From Flavobacterium sp. FEMGT703F (GTDB lineage Bacteria > Bacteroidota > Bacteroidia > Flavobacteriales > Flavobacteriaceae): a DNA stretch of 64,000 nucleotides. Below, piece after piece: positions 33,160-42,002 of the stretch. The stretch lies in assembly GCA_002786385.1 (NCBI GenBank), contig PGCN01000007.1, positions 186,001 through 250,000 on the forward strand, given 5' to 3'. Within the stretch, counting starts at the first letter, position 1. Every line of letters starts with the position of its first letter. A program made the position numbers and the translations under genes. Under the pieces are notes generated by a model that was not told the origin of the DNA, did no database searches, and saw only the letters and a program-made list of their open reading frames with translations.

Positions 33160-33900
33160 ATGCCCATTGCACCGAATTTCACTTCTAAACTAACCCAAGA
33201 CTGGGAAATCAACTTTTTGCAGTGTTATCCGAACGGTTATCTAAAATACACCGATTTGTGTAACATTTTGCAATTAACGGCTGCCTTACATGCCGAATTG
33301 GGCGGGATTAGTTTTAGCGATATGCAGGCACATCATCAGGCTTGGGTGTTGAGCCGAATGCGTGTAGAAGTAAACCGTTTACCCAAATGGCGTGATGTAG
33401 TTACGGTAAAAACTTGGATTCAATCGTTAGAAAACTCGCGGTCGATTCGTTGTTTGGAATTGTATTTAGGTGATGAAAAGTTGGCAGGATGCGAAACGTT
33501 TTGGGCTGTTTTTAATACTAAAAGTCGCCGACCGGAAGCTTTGGCCTTACCACACGAGCATTTTGAAAAATATCCGAAAGAGTCGGCCACTGCAGAAAGC
33601 TTTTCTAAAATTGACACTACGCTAACGACCGAATTGGTTGTTGAAAAAAAGGTATTGTTATCAGACTTGGATATAGTGAATCACGCCAATAGCATCAAAT
33701 ACTTAGAATGGTGTTTGGATAATGTAGCGCCAAAACTACTGCTGGAGCAACAACTTAAAAGTTTTGAAATTAATTACCTAAAGGAAGTTTCGTTAAACGA
33801 TACAGTAGTTATTGGGAAAAACGAATCTGAGGCTACTACTAATTTTACCCTTACCGCCAATGACAAAATTTGTTGTGCGGTACAACTTAACTTTCAATAA
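33160..33900 (+). CDS. Acyl-[acyl-carrier-protein] thioesterase (FatA/FatB-like)
   Basis: A 246-residue double-hotdog protein. It shows YPNGYLKYTDLCNILQLTAALHA, the WVLSRMRVEVNRLPKW strand and the second-hotdog HANSIKYLEWCLD with the catalytic-region Asn/His. The family releases fatty acids from ACP and sets chain length. It follows miaA by 8 bp and is probably co-transcribed. Dispersed repeat copy D begins 12 bp after the stop. Confidence 0.88.
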   Translation: MPIAPNFTSKLTQDWEINFLQCYPNGYLKYTDLCNILQLTAALHAELGGISFSDMQAHHQAWVLSRMRVEVNRLPKWRDVVTVKTWIQSLENSRSIRCLELYLGDEKLAGCETFWAVFNTKSRRPEALALPHEHFEKYPKESATAESFSKIDTTLTTELVVEKKVLLSDLDIVNHANSIKYLEWCLDNVAPKLLLEQQLKSFEINYLKEVSLNDTVVIGKNESEATTNFTLTANDKICCAVQLNFQ

Positions 33901-33912
33901 ACACTACTACCC

Positions 33913-33996
33913 TAGCCCGGATTGCAGAGGAAATCCTTTTTAATTTGCCTCGGCAATTTAAAAAGATTGGAACGTAAAGCCGGACACTAGCTCCTA
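33913..33996 (+). repeat. Dispersed intergenic element, copy D
   Basis: TAGCCCGGATTGCAG, then GGAAATCCTTTTTAATT, tip gcctcggc, AATTTAAAAAGATTGGAACG, ending AAAGCCGGACACTAGCTCCTA. AAATT arms pair at the tip. It ends 7 bp before the terminator of the response-regulator gene. Confidence 0.85.
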
Positions 33997-34002
33997 AAAA
34001 AA

Positions 34003-34024
34003 ATCCCCGTCAGATGACAGGGAT
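34003..34024 (-). terminator. Terminator of the two-component operon
   Basis: Minus strand ATCCCTGTC-atct-GACGGGGAT followed by a T-run; it begins just after the response-regulator stop. Confidence 0.8.
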
Positions 34025-34029
34025 GTTAG

Positions 34030-34731
34030 TTATTTCTTTACCACCAAGCGGAAACCTTCTCCGTGGATGTTTAAAATTTCCACGTTTGGATCGTCTTTTA
34101 GGTATTTACGCAATTTGGCGATGTACACGTCCATACTTCTGGAAGTAAAATAGTTGTCTTCTCTCCAGATTTTGGTTAAAGCCAATTCACGCGGCATCAA
34201 ATCGTTTTCGTAGATGGCCATCATTTTCAACAAATCGGATTCTTTTGGCGACAATTTGATAGGCTCTTGATCTTCAAATTTCAAGAAACGCAACTTTGAG
34301 TTGAGCATGAATTTGCCGATTTGGAATTCAAATTTGGCCGGTTCGTTTTTGTTTTCAGTCGCCTTTCTTTGGATGATGGCTTTGATTTTCATCAATAAAA
34401 CGTCGGAGTCGAAGGGTTTATTCAAATAATCATCGGCACCAACTTTGTACCCTTTCATTACATCTTCTTTCATGGACTTGGCGGTCAAGAAAATCAAAGG
34501 CACATCTTTGTTTTTTTCTCTGATTTCTTTGGCCAAAGTATAGCCGTCTTTATAAGGCATCATGACGTCTAGAATGCACAAATCATAATTGTCTTTTTTG
34601 AATTTTTCAAAACCTTCCATCCCATTTTTGGCCAAGGTGACGTCGAAATCGTTAAGGGTGAGATATTCTCTTAATACGATACCGAAGTTTTGGTCATCTT
34701 CTACTAAAAGTATTTTTTTATTTGTTTCCAT
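34030..34731 (-). CDS. OmpR-family response regulator, RprY-like
   Basis: A 233-residue regulator. The receiver has acidic residues EDD at 11-13, phosphorylation site Asp55 in LCILDVMMP, and Lys in NKPFDSDV. The C-terminal winged helix (about 130-230) includes SPKESDLLKMMA and the DNA-recognition part TSRSMDVYIAKLRKYL. It resembles RprY of Bacteroides in length and sequence pattern. It is encoded after the histidine kinase with an 8-bp gap. Targets in this organism are unknown. Confidence 0.93.
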   Translation of the reverse strand: METNKKILLVEDDQNFGIVLREYLTLNDFDVTLAKNGMEGFEKFKKDNYDLCILDVMMPYKDGYTLAKEIREKNKDVPLIFLTAKSMKEDVMKGYKVGADDYLNKPFDSDVLLMKIKAIIQRKATENKNEPAKFEFQIGKFMLNSKLRFLKFEDQEPIKLSPKESDLLKMMAIYENDLMPRELALTKIWREDNYFTSRSMDVYIAKLRKYLKDDPNVEILNIHGEGFRLVVKK

Positions 34732-34739
34732 AGTCTATT

Positions 34740-36323
34740 TTAATTTATGAGTGGGACTTTAATTATAAATGTGCTTCCTTTTCCTTTTTCACTTTCTACA
34801 AATATTTGACAGTTGTGGTCGTCAAGTATTCGTTTAACATAAGCCAGACCTAAGCCGTGGCCTTTAACATTGTGCAAATCACCGGTATGCTCGCGATAGA
34901 ATTTTTCGAAAATTCTTTTTTGGGCGACTTTAGACATTCCTGCGCCTTGGTCTTTTATTTTAATGATGACAAACTCTTTTACGTTTTCGGTATAGACATC
35001 AATAATAGGCGATAAAGGCGAATATTTGATGGCGTTGTCCAGGATGTTTACTATAACATTGGTAAAGTGAACATCATTGAGCAAAACCGTAGTTCTGGTA
35101 GCATCGAAATGCGTTGTAATTTTACCTTCACGGTCTTCGATAATCAAGTTAACGTGTTCGATAGCGTCTTCTATAATTCCGTGTATATCGTTGCTGTCTT
35201 TGCTAATGTCAAGCTCTTTTTTCTCCAACTTTGAAATGCGCAATACGTTTTCTACTTGAGCGTGCATTCGCTTATTTTCGTCGCGAATCATTTGCAGATA
35301 GCGGTGAACTTTTTCTTTGTCTTCAATCACCTTTGGATTCTTGATCGCATCTAACGCTAAGTTAATCGTAGCTATAGGTGTTTTGAACTCGTGCGTCATA
35401 TTGTTGATGAAATCAGTTTTGATTTCTGAAATCTGACGTTGCTTGATCAATTGACTCAAAGCACTGGAATAAGCAATGATGATGATTAACGTAAAAATGA
35501 TGGACAACACGCAGATGGCAATCAACTCGGAAAACAAAAACTTTTTCTTTTGCGGAAAAGTGATGAGCAATTGGTACTTATTGTTGCCGTCGTTATCAAT
35601 AAAGATAGGAATAGAATAAGTTGAAGCTTTATCGTATTTAAAATTTTCCGATTTTACTTTAGTCGCTAATCCGTTACTGTAAACGTTGAACTCAAAAGGT
35701 GTTTTTACACCGTATTCTTTTAGCTCTTCTGATAACATCTTCTGCAGCATCTCGTTTGAAATTCTTTCTTGTATTGGTCGCATAGCGGCGATATCACGAA
35801 AAAACATTTCAAATTGGTAGTTGTTCAACAAATCTAAAGAACCTGTTTTTTCAATTTTCACATCAGGAGAACTGTTTTGCTTGATGGATGAATTATCGAC
35901 ACCATCAGAGTACACCTCTGTTTTCCGATTGGCTGAAAAATTTTTAATTCCCTTTAAACTGTCGAGTTTTTTATCAAAGAACGAAGGTGAGATTCCGTAA
36001 TCTTCAGAAATTATACTGTTAGAATACACTATAGTTTCGTTAGTTCTGGAGTCTCTTTGAAAATAACCAAATTCCAAAAAATCACTTTTTTCAGGGGCTT
36101 TTCCAATACTGTCTTTAACGTGATTGTATTTTTCGTAGAAAGTATAAGCCTCGTATTTCTGAAGTTTATTAGCTACATTACCCAGAACTTGTTTTACATG
36201 AAATTTAAATTGTTCTTCGTTGTTTTCAAAAGACTTGTCGAACCAATAAACTTGTACCAAAATGATACCTATCAGGGACAAGCTCATTAAGACTACAAGA
36301 ATTCGGAAAAACAATTTATTCAT
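34740..36323 (-). CDS. Membrane sensor histidine kinase, RprX-like
   Basis: A 527-residue kinase. Membrane helices at about 6-26 and 264-286 enclose a periplasmic sensor domain of roughly 235 residues. The dimerisation helix holds His311 in MTHEFKTPIATINL; the ATP-binding domain has NILDNAIKYSP (N box), KDQGAGMS (G1), FYREHTG and GHGLGLAYVK (G2). It pairs with the downstream response regulator and should phosphorylate it. The periplasmic domain has no recognisable ligand motif. Confidence 0.93.
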   Translation of the reverse strand: MNKLFFRILVVLMSLSLIGIILVQVYWFDKSFENNEEQFKFHVKQVLGNVANKLQKYEAYTFYEKYNHVKDSIGKAPEKSDFLEFGYFQRDSRTNETIVYSNSIISEDYGISPSFFDKKLDSLKGIKNFSANRKTEVYSDGVDNSSIKQNSSPDVKIEKTGSLDLLNNYQFEMFFRDIAAMRPIQERISNEMLQKMLSEELKEYGVKTPFEFNVYSNGLATKVKSENFKYDKASTYSIPIFIDNDGNNKYQLLITFPQKKKFLFSELIAICVLSIIFTLIIIIAYSSALSQLIKQRQISEIKTDFINNMTHEFKTPIATINLALDAIKNPKVIEDKEKVHRYLQMIRDENKRMHAQVENVLRISKLEKKELDISKDSNDIHGIIEDAIEHVNLIIEDREGKITTHFDATRTTVLLNDVHFTNVIVNILDNAIKYSPLSPIIDVYTENVKEFVIIKIKDQGAGMSKVAQKRIFEKFYREHTGDLHNVKGHGLGLAYVKRILDDHNCQIFVESEKGKGSTFIIKVPLIN

Positions 36324-36390
36324 TAAACAAATTTAGCATTTTAACATTTAGACAATAAATACATTAACCAAACATTAACAACTTATGTCA

Positions 36391-36978
36391 TTACTGATTT
36401 TTTTTCAATGTTTTAAGAATATTATCTACTTGAATTTTAGTGTGTTCGATATTGACATTTTGGATTACATAGTCACTTAGTGCAATTTTCTCATCTTCCT
36501 TCCATTGGTTTTGCATTCTGGCAAGCACTTGGTCTTCCGTGACACTGTCTCTTTGCATAACCCTTTGTATTCTAACATTTTCCGGAGCTGTAACGGTAAT
36601 AATTTTATCACAAAATTGATAACTGCCCGATTCGAATAAAATTGCAGCTTCTTTAATTACAAACGGATGATTGTGGTGTTTTTTAACCCAATTTTCAAAA
36701 TCTTGTTTAACTTTTGGGTGGATGATGTTGTTAAGTTCTTGCAATTTTTCAGGAGCATTAAAAACCAATTGGGCTAACTTTTGTCGATTGATAACCCCTT
36801 TTTCGATAACACTGTCTCCGAAAGTCTTGGCAACTAAAGACAGCACTTCAGGAGTATTCATAACTTTTTTAGCTTCCTCGTCTGCAATATAAACCGGAAT
36901 GCCTTGCGCCGCTATATACCGAGCCACAGTAGTCTTACCGCTTCCGATGCCGCCGGTTAATCCGATGATTTTTGTCAT
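36391..36978 (-). CDS. coaE: Dephospho-CoA kinase
   Basis: A 195-residue kinase for the last step of CoA synthesis. The P-loop GLTGGIGSGKTTVARYI, the PVYIADEEAKKVMN region, INRQKLAQLVF and HPKVKQDFENW are typical, as is length. It overlaps the upstream glycosyltransferase gene by 4 bp (ATGA-type junction), so translation is probably coupled. CoaBC, another step of the same pathway, is at 44.6-45.8 kb. Confidence 0.95.
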   Translation of the reverse strand: MTKIIGLTGGIGSGKTTVARYIAAQGIPVYIADEEAKKVMNTPEVLSLVAKTFGDSVIEKGVINRQKLAQLVFNAPEKLQELNNIIHPKVKQDFENWVKKHHNHPFVIKEAAILFESGSYQFCDKIITVTAPENVRIQRVMQRDSVTEDQVLARMQNQWKEDEKIALSDYVIQNVNIEHTKIQVDNILKTLKKNQ

Positions 36979-37979
36979 GATTTCACTTTAAAAAAAAGTT
37001 CAGGAAAAGCTTTTTGCGGTTGCTGTTTCAAACATTTGATTTTAATAAATGATTGCAAGAATCCGAGTCCGTAACCCCAAAATTGTTTGGTTACTGCAAT
37101 CAATGCCAAAAAACCAATTTCAATGCTTTTACTTTGAATAGTTGCAGAAATAAAGAGCAATAAATAGTAAATACCATAACAAGCTATAGGGAAAACAAAC
37201 CCGAACGGTAACACTGCAATGGAGAAAACAAATCCCATTATAAAGAGTGTAGGAAAGAGAAAAGTTGGTTTTTGGTATTCAGGATACCAACTGTCTAAAA
37301 TAGGTCGTGCTTTCCCGAATTTGGATACTTGAACAGAAAACTTTTGCCAATCAATTCTGCGCTTGTGATAGACGAAAGCTTTAGGAAACAATCGCGTTTG
37401 AAATCCCATTTTCCATAATCGAATGGATAAATCCGGATCTTCACCGGGATGAATATTTCCAAAGCCATTGGAGGCTTCAAACGCCTTTTTAGAAATCCCC
37501 ATATTGAAACTTCGGGGTTGAAATTTTCCTATTTTTTCAGAGCCACCTCTGATGCCACCGGTTGTTAAAAAAGAGGTCATTGCAAAATTGATTGCTTTTT
37601 GAATCTTAGAAAAAGAATCCAATGCGGCATCAGGACCACCAAAACAATCTGTAAATTCTGTCTCGAGTTCCGCTTCTACTTCCAACAAATAGTTTTGAGG
37701 TATAATACAATCCGAATCAAAGATCAGAAAGTAATCGCCTTGGGCTTTCCTCATTCCGAAATTTCTAGAATCACCTGGGCCGCTATTTTCTTTAAAATAG
37801 TAGGAAATATTCAATTGAGTAGAAAATGAATCGATGATGTGTTGACACGGAATGGATGAACCATCTTCTACCACAACAATTTCATAAGGTTTAGTGTAAT
37901 TAGACGCTAAGAGACTATCCAGCAACTCCTTTATCTCCTCGGGACGATTGTAAACCGGTATAATGATTGAAAAAAACAT
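36975..37979 (-). CDS. Family 2 glycosyltransferase
   Basis: A 334-residue GT-A enzyme. The start FSIIIPVYNRPEEIKELLDSL is standard for GT2, the nucleotide-sugar/metal motif is DSDC in YFLIFDSDCIIPQ, and HPGEDPDLSIRLW contains the catalytic-type ED. Two hydrophobic segments near 245-310 suggest membrane attachment. The sugar is unknown. It is translated ahead of coaE with a 4-bp overlap, an arrangement with no obvious metabolic logic. Confidence 0.88.
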   Translation of the reverse strand: MFFSIIIPVYNRPEEIKELLDSLLASNYTKPYEIVVVEDGSSIPCQHIIDSFSTQLNISYYFKENSGPGDSRNFGMRKAQGDYFLIFDSDCIIPQNYLLEVEAELETEFTDCFGGPDAALDSFSKIQKAINFAMTSFLTTGGIRGGSEKIGKFQPRSFNMGISKKAFEASNGFGNIHPGEDPDLSIRLWKMGFQTRLFPKAFVYHKRRIDWQKFSVQVSKFGKARPILDSWYPEYQKPTFLFPTLFIMGFVFSIAVLPFGFVFPIACYGIYYLLLFISATIQSKSIEIGFLALIAVTKQFWGYGLGFLQSFIKIKCLKQQPQKAFPELFFKVKS

Positions 37980-38016
37980 TTGGTAATTTTTAACAAAGAT
38001 AGGATATTATAAAAAA

Positions 38017-38046
38017 GAAAGACCACCTAAATTTAGGTGGCCTTTC
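38017..38046. terminator. Terminator between the T9SS gene and the glycosyltransferase gene
   Basis: GAAAG-a-CCACCTAAATTTAGGTGG-c-CTTTC, a long stem. It follows the stop of the minus-strand gene ending at 38069. Confidence 0.8.
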
Positions 38047-38068
38047 AATATTTAATTTTATAGAAAAA

Positions 38069-40645
38069 CTATTCTTTGATTACTCTGATAGTTTTTGATT
38101 GGTTGTTAGCTGTTGCTACTTTTACCAAATAAACACCATTAGGCAATTGAGACATATCTACTTGACCCAAAGTTGCATCTAAATTGTTGCTGCTTACTTT
38201 TTGTCCTACCATATTGAATACTTCAACTGAAGTAATTTCTTGGTTGTAAGAAAGGTTCAAAACATTCTTAACCGGGTTAGGATAATATGTAAAATTAGCT
38301 GAATCAAATGAACCATTGCTCAAAGAAGCATCATAAGCAGAGATAGCAAAACCTCCTGCATTATCATTATTGTACTCATAAACTCTAATGTATAAAGTAG
38401 AACCAGGAGTTAATCCAGTTAAACTTTTGAAAGAGTAAGCACCTGTAGCAGCACCATCATCATCACAATCAACTTGTGTCAATACTGCACAGTCACCAGA
38501 GTAAATAGTAATTACTGTATCTAAACCTGTAGCACCAGTAGTTGAATCGCCTGTTTCAATTGTTAAGCTTCCACTAGCTGGAACTACAACACTGTACCAA
38601 ACATCACCACCACTAAAACCAAAACAAGTCGTTGGATTAGCTTGTGTTGAATCAGTAGCACCAACGGTAGTACCATCAGTTAATTGTGCTGCATAAGTAC
38701 CGCCAACAGTTAAAGCTGTAGCTGTACTACACTCATCATTAGCAGGAGCTGGTGGTGGATTTACAGTCAAAATACCGTTAACAAAAGTAGTTCCATCCCA
38801 GAAGTTACCATTGTTTGGAGAACTTTGGTTAATACCACCGTATACATAAGCACCGTTGTTTAAGTTAAAACGAGTAGCATAGTAGTAAGTACCCGGTGCT
38901 AAAGTAGCACCAATATTGGCTTCGTATTCGTCATTATTTCCAATTGAATTGGCGTTGTGAGTAGCTGCTACCCAAGTTGTCCATGTGCTAGGATCTGTAT
39001 TTGTTGTACTATAGCCAACCCATGCATTAATCCCAGGTGCTTGACCATTGATATTTGGAGCAACATCTGTTAAACCTCCTTCATAAACTTGACCGTAAAC
39101 AGTAACAGTACCTCCTTGAGTAATAGTGGCTGTAGGTGGCCATTGTAAACTAACATAATCAGGAGAATCTGTAGAAGGAACACCACAAATTACAATTCTG
39201 GTTCTGTTATCAGTGTTATCAGTACAATCTGTATCAGCGTGAGTGTAAAAACGTACTTGACCGGTAAGAGTTGAAACCCAAGTAACCGGAGTTGTTCCGA
39301 AAGCAGCAGCAGTAGCACCACCGTCAGCACTAATAGTAATCAAATCAGTTGCGAATGAACTTTTGAATGTATAAGTTTCACCTGAAACAACATTTACCAA
39401 AGAATATTCACCAGCATAACCGGCTGTAGTAATTGTATTCTCTGTAAGACCATCACAAGTTCCAGGAGTATAACCAGCCGTACCACCCGGCCATTGACCG
39501 TTTGGTGAAGTTAAACAATAACCAGGAGGAGCAATTGTTGTGAAGCTTGATTCTGAACAACCTGTTGCAGAACCACCGGCATTTTTAGGAACTACTTTCC
39601 AATAGAAAGTTGTGTTATATCCTGTGATATTAATAGGTGTTGAAGTAGTCGTGAAATTACCAACTAAAATAGTAGCATTACCTGCTGTCAAACCATAATA
39701 TAAATCATAAGAGGTTGCAGGGTCACCGGTTGTTGGAGCATCCCAAGAGAAAGTTACAGTTCCCGGTGAAACAGTTGTAGAGCCATTAACAGGCACTAAA
39801 TTACTAGCACAACCAGGAGCAATAGTAGTATTGAAGGTAAAAGGTCCTGCCCAAGTACTAAAGCTAGTTCCGCTTGAACATTCATCTCTTACATAAAACT
39901 CATAAGCAGTCATTGGAGACAAAGCAGTTGCAGCATAAGTATTTCCAGAAACGTTTACACCTGTATCATTAGCGGTTGCAGGAACTCCGGTTCCAGCAGG
40001 TTGAATTTTTACCTCAGCATTAGCAGCACCGCCTGAAGTCCAAGATAAATCAGCTGTAGTTGAAGAAGTAACAGCAGCAACACCTGCAGTAGGCACAGCA
40101 CAAGCTGGTAAAGAAACACTTAGTGTGTAATCTTCTGCTTGTCCGTAACCCGTGCCGGTTTGACATGCTGTTCCGAAAGCATTGTAACGCTTCACTACAC
40201 GCATTCTTTTAGAACCTGCAGAAGCATCAGCCGGTACTGTAATACTACCAACTAACTCGATAGCATCTACTCCGGTAGAGTTTACAATATTTCCAATATC
40301 ATAAGATTCACCTGCGTCATCAAAATCATTGTCAGCATTCCAATCCACAAATACTCTTAGTCTGGTTGTAAAATTACCATCGGTATTCCCTTTAAGTGTT
40401 ATTGGATAAGTACTACCAGCCAACACATTACCGGTTAGCGCAGTGTAATCTTCATGAGCAATAATGGTAGTGCCGTTATTTTGACCCACTGTTGCAGAAC
40501 TGGTATTGTTAATACCTGCAAAATTGACCAAAGTAATTGGCTCCACATTGCTCGTGAAAGTCATCGGTCCGCAATAGGGCGCAGGAAATTGCCCAAAAGC
40601 AGCAAAACTGATAAAAGACATCAGCAATAGAGTAATTTTTTTCAT
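38069..40645 (-). CDS. T9SS-exported multidomain protein (GEVED, Fn3, C-terminal sorting tail)
   Basis: An 858-residue secreted protein. A signal peptide (MKKITLLLMSFISFAAFG) is followed by a GEVED-type domain near 95-180 (FVDWNADNDFDDAGE), two fibronectin-III-like repeats (about 185-275 and 280-370), a middle beta domain with paired Cys, a segment with WVGYSTTNTDPSTW, a PPC-like domain near 640-775 (DVWYSVVVPASGSLTIETG) and a type A T9SS sorting tail (about 785-858: FTYYPNPVKNVLNLSY ... GVYLVKV). The tail sends it through the type IX system, usually to the surface. No catalytic motif is seen, so adhesion or matrix binding is the likely role. Confidence 0.88.
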   Translation of the reverse strand: MKKITLLLMSFISFAAFGQFPAPYCGPMTFTSNVEPITLVNFAGINNTSSATVGQNNGTTIIAHEDYTALTGNVLAGSTYPITLKGNTDGNFTTRLRVFVDWNADNDFDDAGESYDIGNIVNSTGVDAIELVGSITVPADASAGSKRMRVVKRYNAFGTACQTGTGYGQAEDYTLSVSLPACAVPTAGVAAVTSSTTADLSWTSGGAANAEVKIQPAGTGVPATANDTGVNVSGNTYAATALSPMTAYEFYVRDECSSGTSFSTWAGPFTFNTTIAPGCASNLVPVNGSTTVSPGTVTFSWDAPTTGDPATSYDLYYGLTAGNATILVGNFTTTSTPINITGYNTTFYWKVVPKNAGGSATGCSESSFTTIAPPGYCLTSPNGQWPGGTAGYTPGTCDGLTENTITTAGYAGEYSLVNVVSGETYTFKSSFATDLITISADGGATAAAFGTTPVTWVSTLTGQVRFYTHADTDCTDNTDNRTRIVICGVPSTDSPDYVSLQWPPTATITQGGTVTVYGQVYEGGLTDVAPNINGQAPGINAWVGYSTTNTDPSTWTTWVAATHNANSIGNNDEYEANIGATLAPGTYYYATRFNLNNGAYVYGGINQSSPNNGNFWDGTTFVNGILTVNPPPAPANDECSTATALTVGGTYAAQLTDGTTVGATDSTQANPTTCFGFSGGDVWYSVVVPASGSLTIETGDSTTGATGLDTVITIYSGDCAVLTQVDCDDDGAATGAYSFKSLTGLTPGSTLYIRVYEYNNDNAGGFAISAYDASLSNGSFDSANFTYYPNPVKNVLNLSYNQEITSVEVFNMVGQKVSSNNLDATLGQVDMSQLPNGVYLVKVATANNQSKTIRVIKE

Positions 40646-40691
40646 TTGTTAAAGATTAAAGTTAATTGCTATAAAGATATAAAAAATAAAA

Positions 40692-40714
40692 AAACCCACA
40701 AATTTTTGTGAGTT
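40692..40714 (-). terminator. Terminator of fabV
   Basis: AAACCCACAAA-tt-TTTGTGaGTTT on the plus strand; on the minus strand the stem is followed by T's. Confidence 0.7.
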
Positions 40715-40741
40715 TAATTAAATTAAAAACATGAAATGATT

Positions 40742-41938
40742 TTAACTATTGATAATACTTGGGATCAAAGTCATCTCATTTGCTTCTGTATTGTAATCAA
40801 CACCTTCAAATCCGAAACCAAACAAATTCAAAAAGTCTTGTTTATAACCTGCTAAATCTCCAATTTCAGGAAGATTTTCTGTGGTAGCTGTAGCCCATAA
40901 AGCCTTAACCTTCTCTTGTATATCTTCTCGCATTTCCCAATCATCAATGCGAATTCTGCCTTGTTCATCAGTTGGCACATCTTTACCAGCGTACAATCTT
41001 TCTGAAAATAAACGTTGAATTTGTTCAATACAACCTTCATGTACGCCTTCCGCTTTCATGATTTTGTAAAGCAATGAAATGTAAAGCGGAATAACCGGAA
41101 TAGCCGAACTGGCTTGGGTTACTAATGCCTTGTTAACCGAAACATAAGCTTTACCTTTAATCGATTTTAAACTATCGGTTATTTCAAAAGCTGAGGCTTC
41201 CAAATGATCTTTAGCTCTTCCTATAGTTCCTTTTCTGTAAACAGCTTCGGTAACTTCAGGACCAATGTAAGAGTAAGCGATTGTGGAAACTCCTTCGGCC
41301 AACACTCCGGCTTTTTGCAAAGCTTCCATCCACATAGCCCAATCTTCTCCACCCATAACGACTACTGTATTGTCAATATCCTCTTGATTAGCAGGTTCAA
41401 TCGACACTTGAGTTACATTACCGGTATGAAAATCAACCGTTTTGTTGGTAAAAGTACCGCCTATCGGTTTCAATACAGAACGATGTAAAACGCCAGTAAT
41501 CGGGTGCATGCGTACGGGTGATGCTAGACTGTAAATCACCATGTCTACCTGACCCAAATCGGCTTTTATTAAATCGATTGTTTTTTGTTTGATTTCATTA
41601 GAAAAAGCATCGCCATTGATACTTTTTGCGTAAAGTCCGGCTTTGTTAGCTTCTGTTTCAAAAGCGGCTGTGTTGTACCAACCCGGAGTTGCTGTTTTTC
41701 CTTCTGCAGGCTCTTTTTCAAAGAAAACGCCAATAGTAGCGGCACCTGAGCCAAAAGCACTGGTGATACGAGAAGCCAATCCGAAACCGGTTGAAGCTCC
41801 AATGACCAAAACTTTTTTTGCGCCATCAATGGCACCTTTTGATTGCACATATTGGATTTGATTTTTAACGCTTTGAGCACATCCATCGGGATGAGCTGTC
41901 AAACAAATAAAGCCGCGCATTCTTGGTTCTATAATCAT
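40742..41938 (-). CDS. fabV: Trans-2-enoyl-CoA / enoyl-ACP reductase, FabV type
   Basis: A 398-residue NADH-dependent reductase that completes each round of fatty-acid elongation. FabV features: MIIEPRMRGFICLTAHPDGC at the start, VLVIGASTGFGLASRI for NADH, and the family's YSYIGPEVTEAVYRKGTIGRAK with the catalytic Tyr-x8-Lys arrangement. FabV is the triclosan-tolerant enoyl reductase class. It is a single gene with its own terminator. Confidence 0.95.
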   Translation of the reverse strand: MIIEPRMRGFICLTAHPDGCAQSVKNQIQYVQSKGAIDGAKKVLVIGASTGFGLASRITSAFGSGAATIGVFFEKEPAEGKTATPGWYNTAAFETEANKAGLYAKSINGDAFSNEIKQKTIDLIKADLGQVDMVIYSLASPVRMHPITGVLHRSVLKPIGGTFTNKTVDFHTGNVTQVSIEPANQEDIDNTVVVMGGEDWAMWMEALQKAGVLAEGVSTIAYSYIGPEVTEAVYRKGTIGRAKDHLEASAFEITDSLKSIKGKAYVSVNKALVTQASSAIPVIPLYISLLYKIMKAEGVHEGCIEQIQRLFSERLYAGKDVPTDEQGRIRIDDWEMREDIQEKVKALWATATTENLPEIGDLAGYKQDFLNLFGFGFEGVDYNTEANEMTLIPSIINS

Positions 41939-42002
41939 ATGCTGTAGTAATTAAGTTCTTGTATTAAATTAAAAGTGGCACAAAAGTAACAAATTTAAAC
42001 GG

